This document shows positions 49,301 through 59,674 of a stretch of 64,000 bases of DNA, in pieces. The stretch comes from Rhizopus sp. PT2906 (lineage: Eukaryota > Mucoromycota > Mucoromycetes > Mucorales > Rhizopodaceae), in NCBI GenBank assembly GCA_025529335.1, contig JAMYHX010000026.1:124001-188000 (forward strand), written 5' to 3'. The position numbers were made by a program, and so were the translations under genes. How positions within the stretch are numbered: position 1 is the first letter of the stretch; every line of letters begins with the position of its first letter. The notes below the pieces were generated by a model that was not told the origin of the DNA, ran no database searches, and was given only the letters and a program-made list of their open reading frames with translations.

Positions 49301-49591
49301 TATGTGACAAACAACTGGAAAGAAAGGGACGAGGAGTCAATAATGTTCTATGCCTTAGCTAAAAAAGATTCCAACGTAAAAATTAACCAAAAAGGTGCGA
49401 CTGTTGTAGGAGCGAAGTTTTCGAATTGGAAATATGCAAAGAAATGGAAGAATTTTTCAAACTGTAAAATGATGATTATCGATGATGGGTCTAAGATGTA
49501 TGTTCATGATGCATTATTACCACTTGGGTATCTTTCATCTATACGTTGCAAACTTATTGTTGCGGGAGATATCAATGTAAGCGCATTATAA
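46378..49591 (+). CDS. RecB/Cas4-like Fe-S nuclease with decayed, truncated SF1 helicase
   Basis: A nearly 2.4-kb open frame encodes a PD-(D/E)XK nuclease: KPDFVYF (Pro-Asp at 46843-46848), IIEVKSSKK (Glu-Val-Lys at 46888-46896), then KIQVASYWFLI. It is followed by the Cys cluster CRTCDYYKRC (47143-47172), as in Fe-S nucleases such as Cas4/Dna2, with a possible fourth Cys in the N-terminal SYFNCEKNYH. A middle region (SCLFYVYDNNEMYNIKNFL) resembles the segment following the nuclease in bacterial RecB-nuclease/helicase fusions. After an intron (48796-48849) comes helicase-like FSLLCSQQEAVESIMKRRLQ, LIWGS, where the next exon gives SEVKRQFLAQFI instead of a P-loop GxxxxGKT. Walker B is IIDDGSK rather than DEAS; KLIVAGDIN is kept, then the frame ends. 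The C-terminal helicase lobe is missing. The frame has no ATG, so a first exon MTKE (46378-46389, intron 46390-46440) is proposed. Confidence 0.7.
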
Positions 49592-49723
49592 CCACAGTAT
49601 ATATTCCTTTTTCACCAACATACGTTATAGCACAATCAAAGCCCCTTTTCATATGGTTATTATCGAACCAGTTCGTCTGGCAGCACTCCATTGTTATATG
49701 GTTCTATTCAGCAGTGTCTAACG

Positions 49724-49797
49724 AGAAAAGAGTGTAAATGTTGTAATAGAAAAGAGGGTAAATGTTGCAATAGAAAAGAGGACAATGTTGCAATAGA
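49724..49797 (+). repeat. Three-copy 24-bp tandem repeat
   Basis: Units GAAAAGAGTGTAAATG.., GAAAAGAGGGTAAATG.. and GAAAAGAGGACAATG.. each end in TTGYAATA (Y = T/C) and are 23-24 bp long. They immediately follow the last helicase-like reading frame. Confidence 0.8.
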
Positions 49798-50121
49798 AAT
49801 TGATGGGAAGAAAGTAAATAATTTGAAGAATCTTGGTCCCAACACATTGAAGCTTCGTAATGAAATATAGGTTTTTCATTGGATAGCTTGATAACTCATC
49901 AATTCAGGTCTTAATCTCTACAACTGATTATTCTTATGTGCCTTATTTTAAAGATTAAAACAAATAACCACCTTTGTCATCTAATATCTTTCATTATCCT
50001 TAAAGATTTTATATCATTGAAAGTATTGTAAAACTTCAAATGGTCAAAGACATCCTTTTGTTATTTTTCAATAACGACTTCAACAGTTGTGCTTATTGTT
50101 TAAATACAGTCAAGCCTGTGG

Positions 50122-50192
50122 AATTTAAAAATGAATGGCTAAAGTAGAAAATTGATTGGCTGAAACAAAAAAATGATTGACCCTTTTGAAAA
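50122..50192 (+). repeat. Degenerate ~22-bp tandem repeat
   Basis: About three units built on AAAATGAATGGCTAAAG / AAAATTGATTGGCTGAAAC / AAAATGATTGACCCTTTTG. The style resembles the subterminal repeats near the transposase relic at 63.3 kb. Confidence 0.5.
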
Positions 50193-50703
50193 GTTACAAC
50201 GTCCGTTTAGGCAGATATGGCTGTCAACTTCAAAAACACGCATTGACGGCTTTTGTCAAAAGCAAATAGCAGCACTTATGTTAGAATATCAGCTATATCA
50301 TGGAAGTTTGTTTGAGCAAAATACTTGTATATGAGTTTTATAGTAGCAATTCATTATTTGACGTTTGAAATTACTCAAAAGTCATATAGATAGATAATCC
50401 ATTTCTGTAGCTTCTGTCTATTTTTTTGACCCAGTCATAACGTCCTTCAATGCCGTTTCTTGTCGCAGGCTGTAAATTTGCTCTTTTGGGTGCTTGTTCA
50501 TATTCTTTTAAAATAAAGTTTTCAGACTGAAATCTTTGAATAATTCTGTCAAGTGAGATGCTTTTTCAAGCTCAGTTTACGTCGTCCTTTACGTCGTCCT
50601 TGTTTACTGTATTTTTATAAAATGTTGTCATAAAATAAAAAAATTATTTGCGTAAAAAGACGACAAAGAAAAATATGTTTGAATAAAACGACATCATGTC
50701 AAA

Positions 50704-50728
50704 AGAGAGAGAGAGAGAGAGAGAGAGA
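50704..50728. repeat. (GA)n microsatellite
   Basis: About twelve GA units in intergenic DNA. Confidence 0.9.
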
Positions 50729-50857
50729 TAATGAGTATATGTAGAAAAAGAGAGAAAAAATATGTTAGTATTTGAGCACATATCCTAATGTTAGTTTTAC
50801 TTACCACCAAGGTGCATTCTGGGGAGGGTAGCGATAACTACCCAGGATGGTTTAAAC

Positions 50858-50882
50858 AAAAAAAAAAAAAAAAAAAAAAAAA
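50858..50882 (+). repeat. A25 homopolymer
   Basis: Run of 25 A followed by a G/A-rich stretch to about 51006, unusually purine-rich on the plus strand. No gene attached. Confidence 0.9.
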
Positions 50883-51344
50883 GGAACGGAGGACAGAGAG
50901 AACCCAGAGCACAAGAAGAGGCAATTGGGAGAACGTTCCAGATATACACGCCAGAGAGCAAAAAGGGCGGGACAAGCGAGTCAGAGCAAGGACCATGAGG
51001 ACAGGCTAGTTTTGCATTGCCAAATATGACTACATGTTCTTCTGATTTCATGGAAAGGCCGAATAAAGAATTTAAACTTTTACAAACAGACTAAAGAGGG
51101 CTATTTCTAATATTAAGTTAATTTCAACTCCAAGACAGAGCCCACCTGTTAATATTACGAAAATATTCTTGGCAACGACGAATTTACATTTCATGCAACA
51201 TGAATTTTGTTCTCACCTTGGGTGTATTTATTTTCGATCACAGGCGAATTTACTTTCCGGAAAGAGTGTATATCGTTCTCTACGTCGTTCTCTACGTCAT
51301 CCCCTAAATCGTCCTTTGCATCGTCCTTTTTATTTTGGCCAAAG

Positions 51345-51749
51345 TTACATGCACCAGAAAATGCACCAGAAAATAGTCCAATGCTACGGACGCTTCCTTG
51401 GGATGCTATCTATGTTGTCATTATACAACGTCACATTACCAATACCTCTGCCTAATATAAGGCTTGTCTAGTTCACTCTCTCTGGTATAAAAATACGATC
51501 TCATCATAATTACACGTGTTCTTGCATCTTTGTTGATCAACTGACAACATAAAACTAGAATAACTAGCAAAATTTCTTTTTTATCTCTTTCTTCTTGAAA
51601 AGAAACAACCCAAGATGGCAACTCCATAAACTCATGCTTAGCTTGATGCCACACATTGAAAGGCTTTGTTGGGCAACATCATAGGTAATGGATACATGTA
51701 GCGCCCGTAGTATTAATCTAATTTCTGGTACATTTTCTGGTGCATGTAA
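51345..51749. mobile_element. 405-bp MITE-like element with 49-bp inverted repeats
   Basis: The left arm starts TTACATGCACCAGAAAATG and runs to CTACGGACGC; the right arm (to 51749) is its inverted copy, ending TTTTCTGGTGCATGTAA. By eye about 42 of 49 positions match. Each arm carries the CACCAGAAA motif twice. A TA dinucleotide flanks CATGCACC...GGTGCATG on both sides, as expected for Tc1/mariner-type insertion. No transposase inside. A truncated relative lies at 25661-25846 with shared interior segments. Confidence 0.8.
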
Positions 51750-51776
51750 TGTTTCCCTTTTATTTTTCCAAATACT

Positions 51777-52022
51777 AATGGACATTATAACACGTGAGAA
51801 GGCGATCTGCATGCTCTACTGCGAGCCATATAGCAAAGCTCTTGCAAAAGAATTATTAGAAGAAGTAGAAAAAGTTGGACTGGATATCTGTTATAGAGAC
51901 CATCATACAGAGCCTTTCTTATACCCATATGTAAATTTTCCTCATTCTAGACATCATCTGTACTCAGCCTTGCTTAAGGAAAGCAAGCAAACACAATACA
52001 TATTGTTTAAAGAGAGCCTTTA
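51777..52022 (+). CDS. Unrecognised small open frame beside the MITE
   Basis: Reads MDIITREKAICMLYCEPYSK, then ALAKELLEEVEKVGLDICYR, and ends at 52022 with YILFKESL. The composition is protein-like (amphipathic ALAKELLEEVEKV helix), but I know no family. It abuts the right arm of the element, so it may be the 3' part of a gene broken by insertion, or chance. Confidence 0.3.
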
Positions 52023-52813
52023 ATATGGACTTCATATATAATAAATAAATGTTTTATTAAACTACTTTGAGCGCTGAATGCAGCTCTTTCTACATTCAAA
52101 TTCTTTACTTTCTTCTCATCATTCAAGAGTTCTCAATAGCAAGTCACTTGGTAACAAATATCCATTGATCAAGGTTAAAGTGATTGAAGCCTTTTGAACG
52201 TCACTCATAATGAAGTAGCCACAACATTATTAATTACAATGATATACATATTGAGAGGGATATACTTTACAAGCAGACATTTGATCTGAAAGAGAACTAT
52301 ATCTAGCTTTCATTGAGCATTTACAATGTATGTTATTATCCTTGAAAGTATTTACTTTAGTTCTACAGTCCTTTGATTCAGTTGCATGGATATCATATCA
52401 TGCATAGCAAATACTATATTAAAACGGTGAAGCTAACCATCGCCAAGTAGCCCAATTTATCAAATTCGACACGATTATGAGAATGAAATCTAAGGTAAAT
52501 CCTGAGACAAGATGAACCAAGGTAAACGCAGCTCTGCCACTATTTTGGTTTATTATTCAATTTAATGTTGCATTATCTTCTTCTCTGCCTTTTGATTACA
52601 ACCGACTTTTTAGCTTACGTTGCATGAAGCATTACTACCAAAATTGGAAGATAATGCATAAACTTTAGTTTTGAATACGTTTTCAGTATTTAGGATGAGC
52701 TTATAGTGTTCTTTCATAATGGGTTACTCTCTTGTGTATGTATTCAAATAACCGTCTGATACTCATGATAAGCTTATAATGTTTACACAATTATTAAAAA
52801 CTTCAAATCTTTA
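52023..52813. other. Intergenic region, nothing recognised
   Basis: About 0.8 kb of AT-rich DNA on the 3' side of the minus-strand gene ending at 52814. No repeats or frames of note. Confidence 0.5.
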
Positions 52814-54120
52814 TTACTTTTTATTTGGAGGCCTGGAGCACGTAGTGCTGCTGGCAACAAAACTGTTAATCACTTTATTCATACCAGCCACCAGCGTGCT
52901 CCAGCGAAAGACTTTGATATCCTTTTCTATTTTGCTTGTTGTGGGCTCGTCATAGCCCATGACTCGGGAGAAAAAAACGGGATCAGCATCCTTTTTCTCT
53001 GCATTTTTGGTTAGCGTAATCGGTTCGAAGCATTGAAGATTGCGGCGGATCCTATTTCTTTCCTCCCGACAAAAATGCATCAACAGACACACCTCAATCA
53101 GCTCGATAAAGTCTGTAGACGTGATAAACCAATCTTTCTTTTGTGGCCAGTAAATGCAAGAAACAGCCACTTCTCCAATGTCTCGTGGGTCTATTTTATC
53201 GCCTTTCTTGTTCTTCTTAGACTTGTGACCAGTGCCATTATAGAATTCAAAACCAACATAGAGAATTCGTCTTTCAGTATTGTTCACCTTGGGTGCAATA
53301 GGATGGACCGGAGTAGAGCTATCAAGTGAGTTATAGTCGTTGCGTAACCAAAGAGTTGGAGTGTTGTCGTTACGGAAGCCATTGAACGATTCACCAGGAT
53401 TGACTTGATGAGAGGCAAATTTCAAACAGAACCTGCCATCAATGAGCCTGTCTGTGCAATATTTGTATGGGAAGCTTTGCAAAAGACGGGCATTAATGTT
53501 CAGAGTCGCCTTTTTGATGTTTGCATATGGATCCATTAGTCCTTGAGGAGGACTGATTAGCTTTACATTATCTGAAGAAATGCCTTTACAGGATGCATCA
53601 CCCGAAGAAGATCCACCACAAAAAGAGATGCCAGAAAAAGAGGCGTCGGAAGAATTAGAGGCTGCTATTTGATGCTGAGCGGAATAAGCCATTAATTGCG
53701 GTATTGGTTGAGGATTAGGAGCCACATAAATGGTAGGAAGCAAAATATCTGGAGGAGTTACTGGGCGTTGTGCAGCTGAAACCATTGGCTGCTGACTAGT
53801 GGAAGGATTAGCCAGAAAATCTGGTCCGAACAGGGCAGTAAATGCATTATCAGGAACGGTCTGTAAGGCAGTTATATCGAAATTGGAGGCGCCATAGTTT
53901 TGTATTTGAAAGAAGGCTGGAGGAGCTGTAGTTCTGTTTTGTAAGAGCTCCTCACAGTTGAAGAAGTTTTCTTCAAGTTCTGTATCCGCTTGGGATGGCA
54001 GTTGATCAAGGGAGTTATAGTCTAAAAAAAGTGTAAGTCGGAAAAAAAAAATTAGATGTGCTTTGTCTTACCAAAGTACAAAGGTTCATTAAAAAGGTTG
54101 CTGTAGTAGTTATTGCTCAT
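52814..54120 (-). CDS. Probable Medusa-like developmental regulator (DUF7082-type)
   Basis: Two exons: MSNNYYSNLFNEPLYF (from 54120) and, after an intron at about 54022-54071, a long exon to 52814; about 420 residues. The N-terminal half is Ser/Pro/Gln/Asn-rich (disordered, activation-like). The C-terminal half holds a folded domain: KKATLNINARLLQSFPYKYC, DGRFCLKFASHQV, RRILYVGFEFYNGTG, DIGEVAVSCIYWPQKKDWFI, ERNRIRRNLQCFEPI, DPVFFSRVMGYDEP and IEKDIKVFRWSTLVAGMNKV. The last blocks recall the DUF7082 domain of the fungal regulator Medusa (MedA); I recall this pattern but cannot check it. A transcriptional role is inferred from domain and composition. Confidence 0.6.
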
Positions 54121-55563
54121 TTTGGTACAAGTAAAATAGCCGAGAAGATAAATAGATCTACCATATAAAAAAGACTGCCAACTTTTATATCTTTTGAAAA
54201 AGAGAGACTGTATGCAGCTTTCTATTTGCTAGCAGTAATGACGTCTGGTCAGCATTGCTACATTGCATGAAAGCTCATTCATTTTACATGGCTTTAAGTA
54301 AAAGATAAAGCATGAATTGCTCTCGGAAGCGATGTCTTTGATAATGAAGATGATACGTTATTTTCCTGGAATTTATTCAATAGATATCGTGTGTATCTTT
54401 TTGACATGTAGAATCTGTAAAATTAATTCAGTCTATAGCGTGTGTATTTTACATAATAAAATAGTCAACTTGTCAAGAATGCTGATCTGAGGCAGCTATA
54501 ATCACCTTTAATTTGGTTGGAATTGAAACCAAAATTAACTTTGTCAGTCATGCCGTCAATTGCTGTATCGGAAATTTGCGTGATTGGGACATGGTATCCA
54601 ATGCATAAAAACTTCAATTCATGGCATTATAGGCTCGTAAATCATTTATCGACAGTATAGATAAACGTAAACAAACGCTTGGTGCTTCTTCAAAGGTTCA
54701 AAAAGAAAGAACATACTATTGATTAATGTATAGCTAGGAAGCAGCTGTATATAGTTTATTATTTCTTTATACTTTATTCAAGAATATGTATGGTATTAAT
54801 GTTAATGCTCTCTATTGTGAATGAATGTATGTCCTGGAGTGATTACGTAGTAGAACAGTAGTAGTAGTAGTAGTCCGCGTTTAGCAACAGTGTATTAAGC
54901 CATGGTATGTTGTTGATTTCTTTTTAAATTTACATTTAAACACAAAATCTATTATCGGTAAGGCCATTTAATGTACTGTAAATCTTTGTATATCATGTAG
55001 AATGACGCCTTTTGATGAAGAATATAGTACCGAGGATATAAATTGCTTTGCTATGGTTCATGAGTTATATTCATGTAATACAAATTTAATAAAGCATTCA
55101 AGATGCCCATATTGCTACAATCTATTAGTATATAGTTTACTCCATTGCACCGGGATGTACCATCATCTAGGTTACTACGGCTACCTAAACGTTTTCAATG
55201 CACAATATCAGCATCTCCATATTTACATCATCCAATCGGAACGCAGATCATAGTAGTTACTGAAAAAGGAGAAAATAATCTAAAGGCATTTATTGGATTG
55301 TTTTTAAATTTCAGTGAAAGGTTTAAGATTGAAATGAGAACAACAGAGACCAAACGCCAGTGACATAATCTCTATTCTCTCGTTGTAAGAGAAGAAGATG
55401 TCTATGATAGTGTTGTGATTCTTTCTAGTCTAAACTAAAAATGATCTACAGCTAATTGGACATCTCATTTTGGAGGGTTTTGCAACATTTTAATCTTAAC
55501 TCCGGTTAATTTCATCATTGTCTTTAATTCTCTGTTTCTCTCTTTTGTAATCAAACGATAATC
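54121..55563. other. Intergenic region with small unrecognised frames
   Basis: The frame at 55002-55253 starts MTPFDEEYSTEDINCFAMVH and has a CPYC pair, but matches nothing I know; an overlapping frame runs to 55363. Near 54380 and 54435 the motif TCGTGTGTATCTTTT / GCGTGTGTATTTT occurs twice, about 55 bp apart. Otherwise empty. Confidence 0.4.
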
Positions 55564-56554
55564 ATGCCAAGATTCGGAGGAGCGCCTAAATGTCCACGCT
55601 GTGAAAAATGTAAGTCAAAGAGTATACGTCTAACGCGATATCTAATAGCTTTCCTTTATAGCGGTCTATATGGCAGAACAAGTATTAAGAACATATGTGA
55701 CTGAAACTGCTTGAGACTGACAGAGATAATATAGGTGCTTGGTCCTGGAGGACCGTGGCATAACTACTGTCTCACATGCAAAGTAAAATATATTATGTTT
55801 ATGCGTTTATTTCATTCTAATATCGTCATCTCATTAGGAATGTAACAAGAGGCTAGACTCGACAACACTCACCGAAAAGAACAATGAAGTAATGAAACAA
55901 CAAATAAAATAAGAGACAATATTAAACTGAGACAACGAATAGGCTTATTGCAGAGTTTGCTATAATCGACAATGGGGACCCAAAGGCTATGGATTTGGTA
56001 ATAGTCAACATGGACCAATGTAATGACTTACCAACTCTTTCTTGATAGCTGGTGGAGCAGCCTTTTTGAGCACAGAGACCAAGTTACCTAGCGAGATATT
56101 GAAGGAAAAGAATTTGAATACGCCTTCACCTACGCTACCACCGCGTCCTGTAAAGACTACTGATACACCATCACCACTACCACCACCACCTGCTCGTCCA
56201 GAACCAGTAAGTGATATGGAGGAAAGTAAGCCAAATATGACTTCATTCTGGACAAAACCTGCATCTGAGGGAGAAGGAGGAGGAGGATATATCCGCAATC
56301 ATACAGGTTACGTGCCACGTAAGCTCAATTTTCAAACGCAAAGTGATATTTGTACATCATGCAAGAAGCCTGTCTATGCAGCTGAATTAGCCCTTGGTGC
56401 TGGTAATAAGTATCATAAGGCTTGCTTGAAATGCATAGGGTGTGGTAAAAGGTTGGATTCAACAAATATGGTAGATCGTAATTCTGATCTCTTTTGCACA
56501 ACATGTTATTCCAAATCATTTGCGCCTTACCACGTACGAGGGCCAAAATCATAA
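55564..56554 (+). CDS. Two-LIM-domain protein (CRP/CSRP type)
   Basis: Zinc-binding adaptor, probably actin- or nucleus-associated as in cysteine-rich proteins. LIM1 is spread over five short exons: MPRFGGAPKCPRCEKS, VYMAEQ, VLGPGGPWHNYCLTCK, ECNKRLDSTTLTEKNNE, then AYCRVCYNRQWGPKGYGF. The last of these exons begins at 55943 (acceptor AATAG), not at the later CAG, because only this restores the CRVC zinc pair. A Pro-rich linker follows (LNTPSPTLPPRPVK, then PSPLPPPPARPEP). LIM2 is in the last exon: CTSCKKPVYAAELALG, YHKACLKCIGCGKRLDS, LFCTTCYSKSFAPYHVRGP. About 215 residues with the GYGFAGGAAFLST glycine-rich segment after LIM1, the CRP hallmark. Confidence 0.93.
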
Positions 56555-58862
56555 CGTATAAAATAACTTTTTATTTATAATAAATAACGACTATTACTGT
56601 ACTTTTTATAAAAGCAAAGACATATTAGATGCGCGACTAACCAAGGGAAATCGTTGAAGAGAGCTTTTAGATTGCAGACTATTTAAATACAAGATATCAT
56701 TGTTTAACGATTTACACGACAATGGTACTCATCAAGTGCACAATATGCTGTATAACAAAAACTTATACATGTATTTTCTTTTTATTTTCTGTCCACTCTT
56801 TTATTTTAGTCTACTGCGTCTACCAAGGCCTTGGCATGGTCATTCAAGCCAATGTGTCCGAAACGACTGACCCCTCGGACCTAAGTATACAATGCTAGCA
56901 TTTGACAGTATGTTTAATGACTCCTGCTTTTATTACCCGAGGAATCAGAATATGACCGTGCTTGTTTAAAGCTTGGCCATGAAGTGTCCATCCATTCAAG
57001 TAGAGTAACATAGAATTTGAAAACTTGTTCCTAGTTTCTGGTTTCTGTTTTGGTTACATCTGCTTAAATTATGTAATGGTTTCCTGTTTTTGTCACAATC
57101 TCTGTGTGTAAGAAAAATTCGAGTACAACAAAATCCTTAAAGACGGCATAAATAGACGAACTGATCTCTGCTTGGTTATCATTCACCATGTTTGGTTTGC
57201 TGAAGCACAAGGTAGATCCTATAACTCCTCGCATACACAGAATAGCCATGCATAAAGGGCTTATCATGTGCAGCGTACACTAAACTATGAATGACATTTG
57301 GGATCATTTAAAGGTACAAGACTAGCTAGCCTCAATAAGAAAAGTATAACTCATACCGCTAGAACAAATAGAGAGTAATGAATTGTCTATAATCGAAGGG
57401 GAATGAAAGCTGGAAGATGTTGTACCAGCATCCTAGATATCAAAGAAGACAGAAGCTTAACTCTTCTTTGTGGCTTCATGATTTTGACAATCGTTATATA
57501 TACAATATCTGTGTTTATATTCAATGGCTCTGTAAATTATCACTGCATATCAACTTTTAATCAATAGCTAACTTGAACAAGCATTTATTTTCTTATACTA
57601 TCTTAAACATTAGAAGTCAGATATGGAAGTGGAGGCGATTTTGATGCATGTTACAAGCGTTTAGGTAGAGGAAAGAGGATACCATCCATATTAAATAAAT
57701 AGTGACTTTTAAACAACCAACAATAGCTTTTCGTCTTTTTTTCTTTTGCTCCTACTTTGGGAGATTGCTGTATATGCATATATTTTTTCAAGATTTAAAA
57801 AACTTAAAAAGAATAAAGATTGCTGTGCAAAACAATGTCAAACGCTTGCTTCACAATGATTTATCTGATATTGCTTATATAGAAAAACGTATTACACTTG
57901 AACAAATGAAGGCAACTGAAAAGCTAGAATCTTCATTCACCAAAACTATTCAACATATAGCTTAGGTCCATCCCTCACAGGGCGAAAACCTGTTCTAGCA
58001 TCGTGGAGGGGAAGAAAAAATGAATAGGCTCTTGAATCCAATAGAGCTGATAATATTGGGCCAACGTGGACCACGTCAAGTATAGAACGCGATTGCTGTA
58101 CTGCCTATGGTGAGGCAATACTCTATACCTATAACAATCGTTGAGGCCGTATTACCTGCTTGCATGGAAGAGTCTACCACATAATGAATAGCAGAGGTGC
58201 AACCAGGTCTCTTGGAGGTATTCTATTTGACACTAGGGGTATTGTTCACGAGAAGCCCGATGGAAACACCTCACAAAAACCCCACTTTTTGTACGTGGAT
58301 ACTACTGATAAGATTCACCACGTTACGAAAAGCTCGCTGAGACAAATGTATAAACGAAGTATCCCTATCAAATTATCATGCGTGAATAGAGTACCAGCCA
58401 TTCAAAATATGAGAGGTGAAGAGAAAAAGGAAAAAGAGAAAACTCTCCCTTTTCATATTTGCAGAAACTGAAGTCAAAAAATGTCAAGGCAGAAGGCACA
58501 ACCTGAGAGATTCTCTGACTGAGTGAGAGAGGCAACATATTCAGTGTATAACCTTGTCAAAGTCAAAGAAGTGTCATGAATTATATGAACAATAATGTTT
58601 ATCAGCAAATGATAGATTTTCTAAACCGCGCTTCACTATCAACTACATGAATTATTTCAGCTTATAACTGCACCCCAAGGATTGATCGAAAGATCTCCCG
58701 TGTAAGAACCAAGCCTAGCGTTAAAATCACTGAGGTATTGGTTGTAGTTTTATAGCTGTTGTTAGTACTCGTGTAAATGCGTAGAATCAAAGCAAAGAAG
58801 TGTTGAGTCCCTGGTTTATCCTTTCATTAGAAGCGAAAGAAAGAACTCATAGCAAAAAGAAA
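56555..58862. other. 2.3-kb region with two unassigned frames
   Basis: 57702-57965 reads FRLFFFCSYFGRLLYMHIFF and an amphipathic LKNLKRIKIAVQNNVKRLL. 58160-58471 reads MHGRVYHIMNSRGATRSLGG, GILFDTRGIVHEKPDGN and ends basic. Neither is recognised, and both could be remnants or chance. No RNA gene seen. Confidence 0.35.
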
Positions 58863-59150
58863 TCAGGTTGTTTTAAAAGAGGTCGAAGTCCTAATTAATA
58901 TACATGTAATTAGGTCAAATGCGTTCAAATACGACAATCCATCACACATGATGGTTTGCCTTGTGTTAGGAGTTGTTGACAGGAGCGATGATAGAATTTC
59001 CAAAACTGTTCGATTATCTAGGGAAGGTGGTAAATGCAAACAGTGAATTAATGTATCAGCTACTGTAAAGGAAAGTTGATGCTGAGCAAAAGAAGAATCA
59101 CGAGGGGGCAAGTGATGGATGCAGCACAGACAGTTGGGATTTACCAGCAT
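58863..59150 (-). pseudogene. Possible C-terminal fragment of a LINE-type reverse transcriptase
   Basis: The 95-codon frame has NPNCLCCIHHLPP followed by VADTLIHCLHLPPSLDNRTV and LEILSSLLSTT. A Cys-x2-Cys pair followed by an 'E/A-D-T-L-x-H-C-L' block and a 'W/V-L-E-I-L' helix is the layout of the zinc-knuckle end of non-LTR reverse transcriptases. This is a weak pattern match; no polymerase domain is present nearby. Confidence 0.3.
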
Positions 59151-59359
59151 ACATATACCTTGAGCGCCTCTATTATTATAGTACTCAATAGGTATACCAT
59201 ACGTATGAAATTGTTTCTAATTGGCTGGGTATCATGCAGATGGGAGTAATCAGGTTTCAGTGGTTAAAAGGGCCGATGTTGGTTGTGCTGCGTCAATAAT
59301 AGGTGTAATGACATGCCTGGGTAGGCCAGTGGTGCTCAAATGTGTAATTGTTAAGTGGC

Positions 59360-59674
59360 TCATAAGGATGTAAAGTCGTCTATGGTAACAGCTTCCCTTG
59401 TAGAGTTAGTGTCGGCGTTGATAGATTCGTGGAATAAGTCATCCATGTTGTCCATGGTGACATTGTCAGATTGGAGGATGTCGGCAGCTTGGTCGAATAC
59501 TTGTAAAAGTGTTTTACTGATTCATACTTTAGAGTAGAAGAATCAAGCAACAGCATACTTGATGGAGGCGCGGATGTAATTCAGGGCGCTTGCCATACGG
59601 TCACTGTGATGCATGAGGGCGAAGGCATTTTGTTCGGTCCGAACGACATAATTTATTGGATCAACTGTATACCA
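59360..59674 (-). pseudogene. Unrecognised two-exon coding fragment
   Basis: Reads WYTVDPINYVVRTEQNAFAL, MHHSDRMASALNYIRAS, then across a 42-nt intron (59517-59558) KTLLQVFDQAADILQSDN, MDDLFHESINADTNST to a stop at 59360-59362. Frame and splice signals are coherent, so this is probably a real gene end or a remnant of one. No upstream exon with a start was found and no family is known to me. Confidence 0.4.

Larger units (their letters stand above)
49592..51344. other. Repeat-rich gene-free region
   Basis: Follows the truncated nuclease-helicase gene. A frame to 49737 (PTYVIAQSKPLFIWLLSNQF) may be the shifted continuation of the helicase. The region also holds short tandem repeats, a (GA)n run (50704-50728), an A25 tract (50858-50882) and GTCGTCC-type repeats. 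No intact gene seen. Confidence 0.5.

Noticed and set aside
46378..49591. CRISPR-Cas4 or bacterial contamination
   Set aside because: The gene has spliceosomal-type introns and AT-rich fungal context; no repeat array or other cas gene is near.
50797..51051. 84-codon minus-strand frame with Phe run
   Set aside because: Translation of the A25 tract; no support.
57980..58160. Possible tRNA or structured RNA
   Set aside because: No cloverleaf arms or TTCRA box could be aligned; the GC content is only slightly raised.
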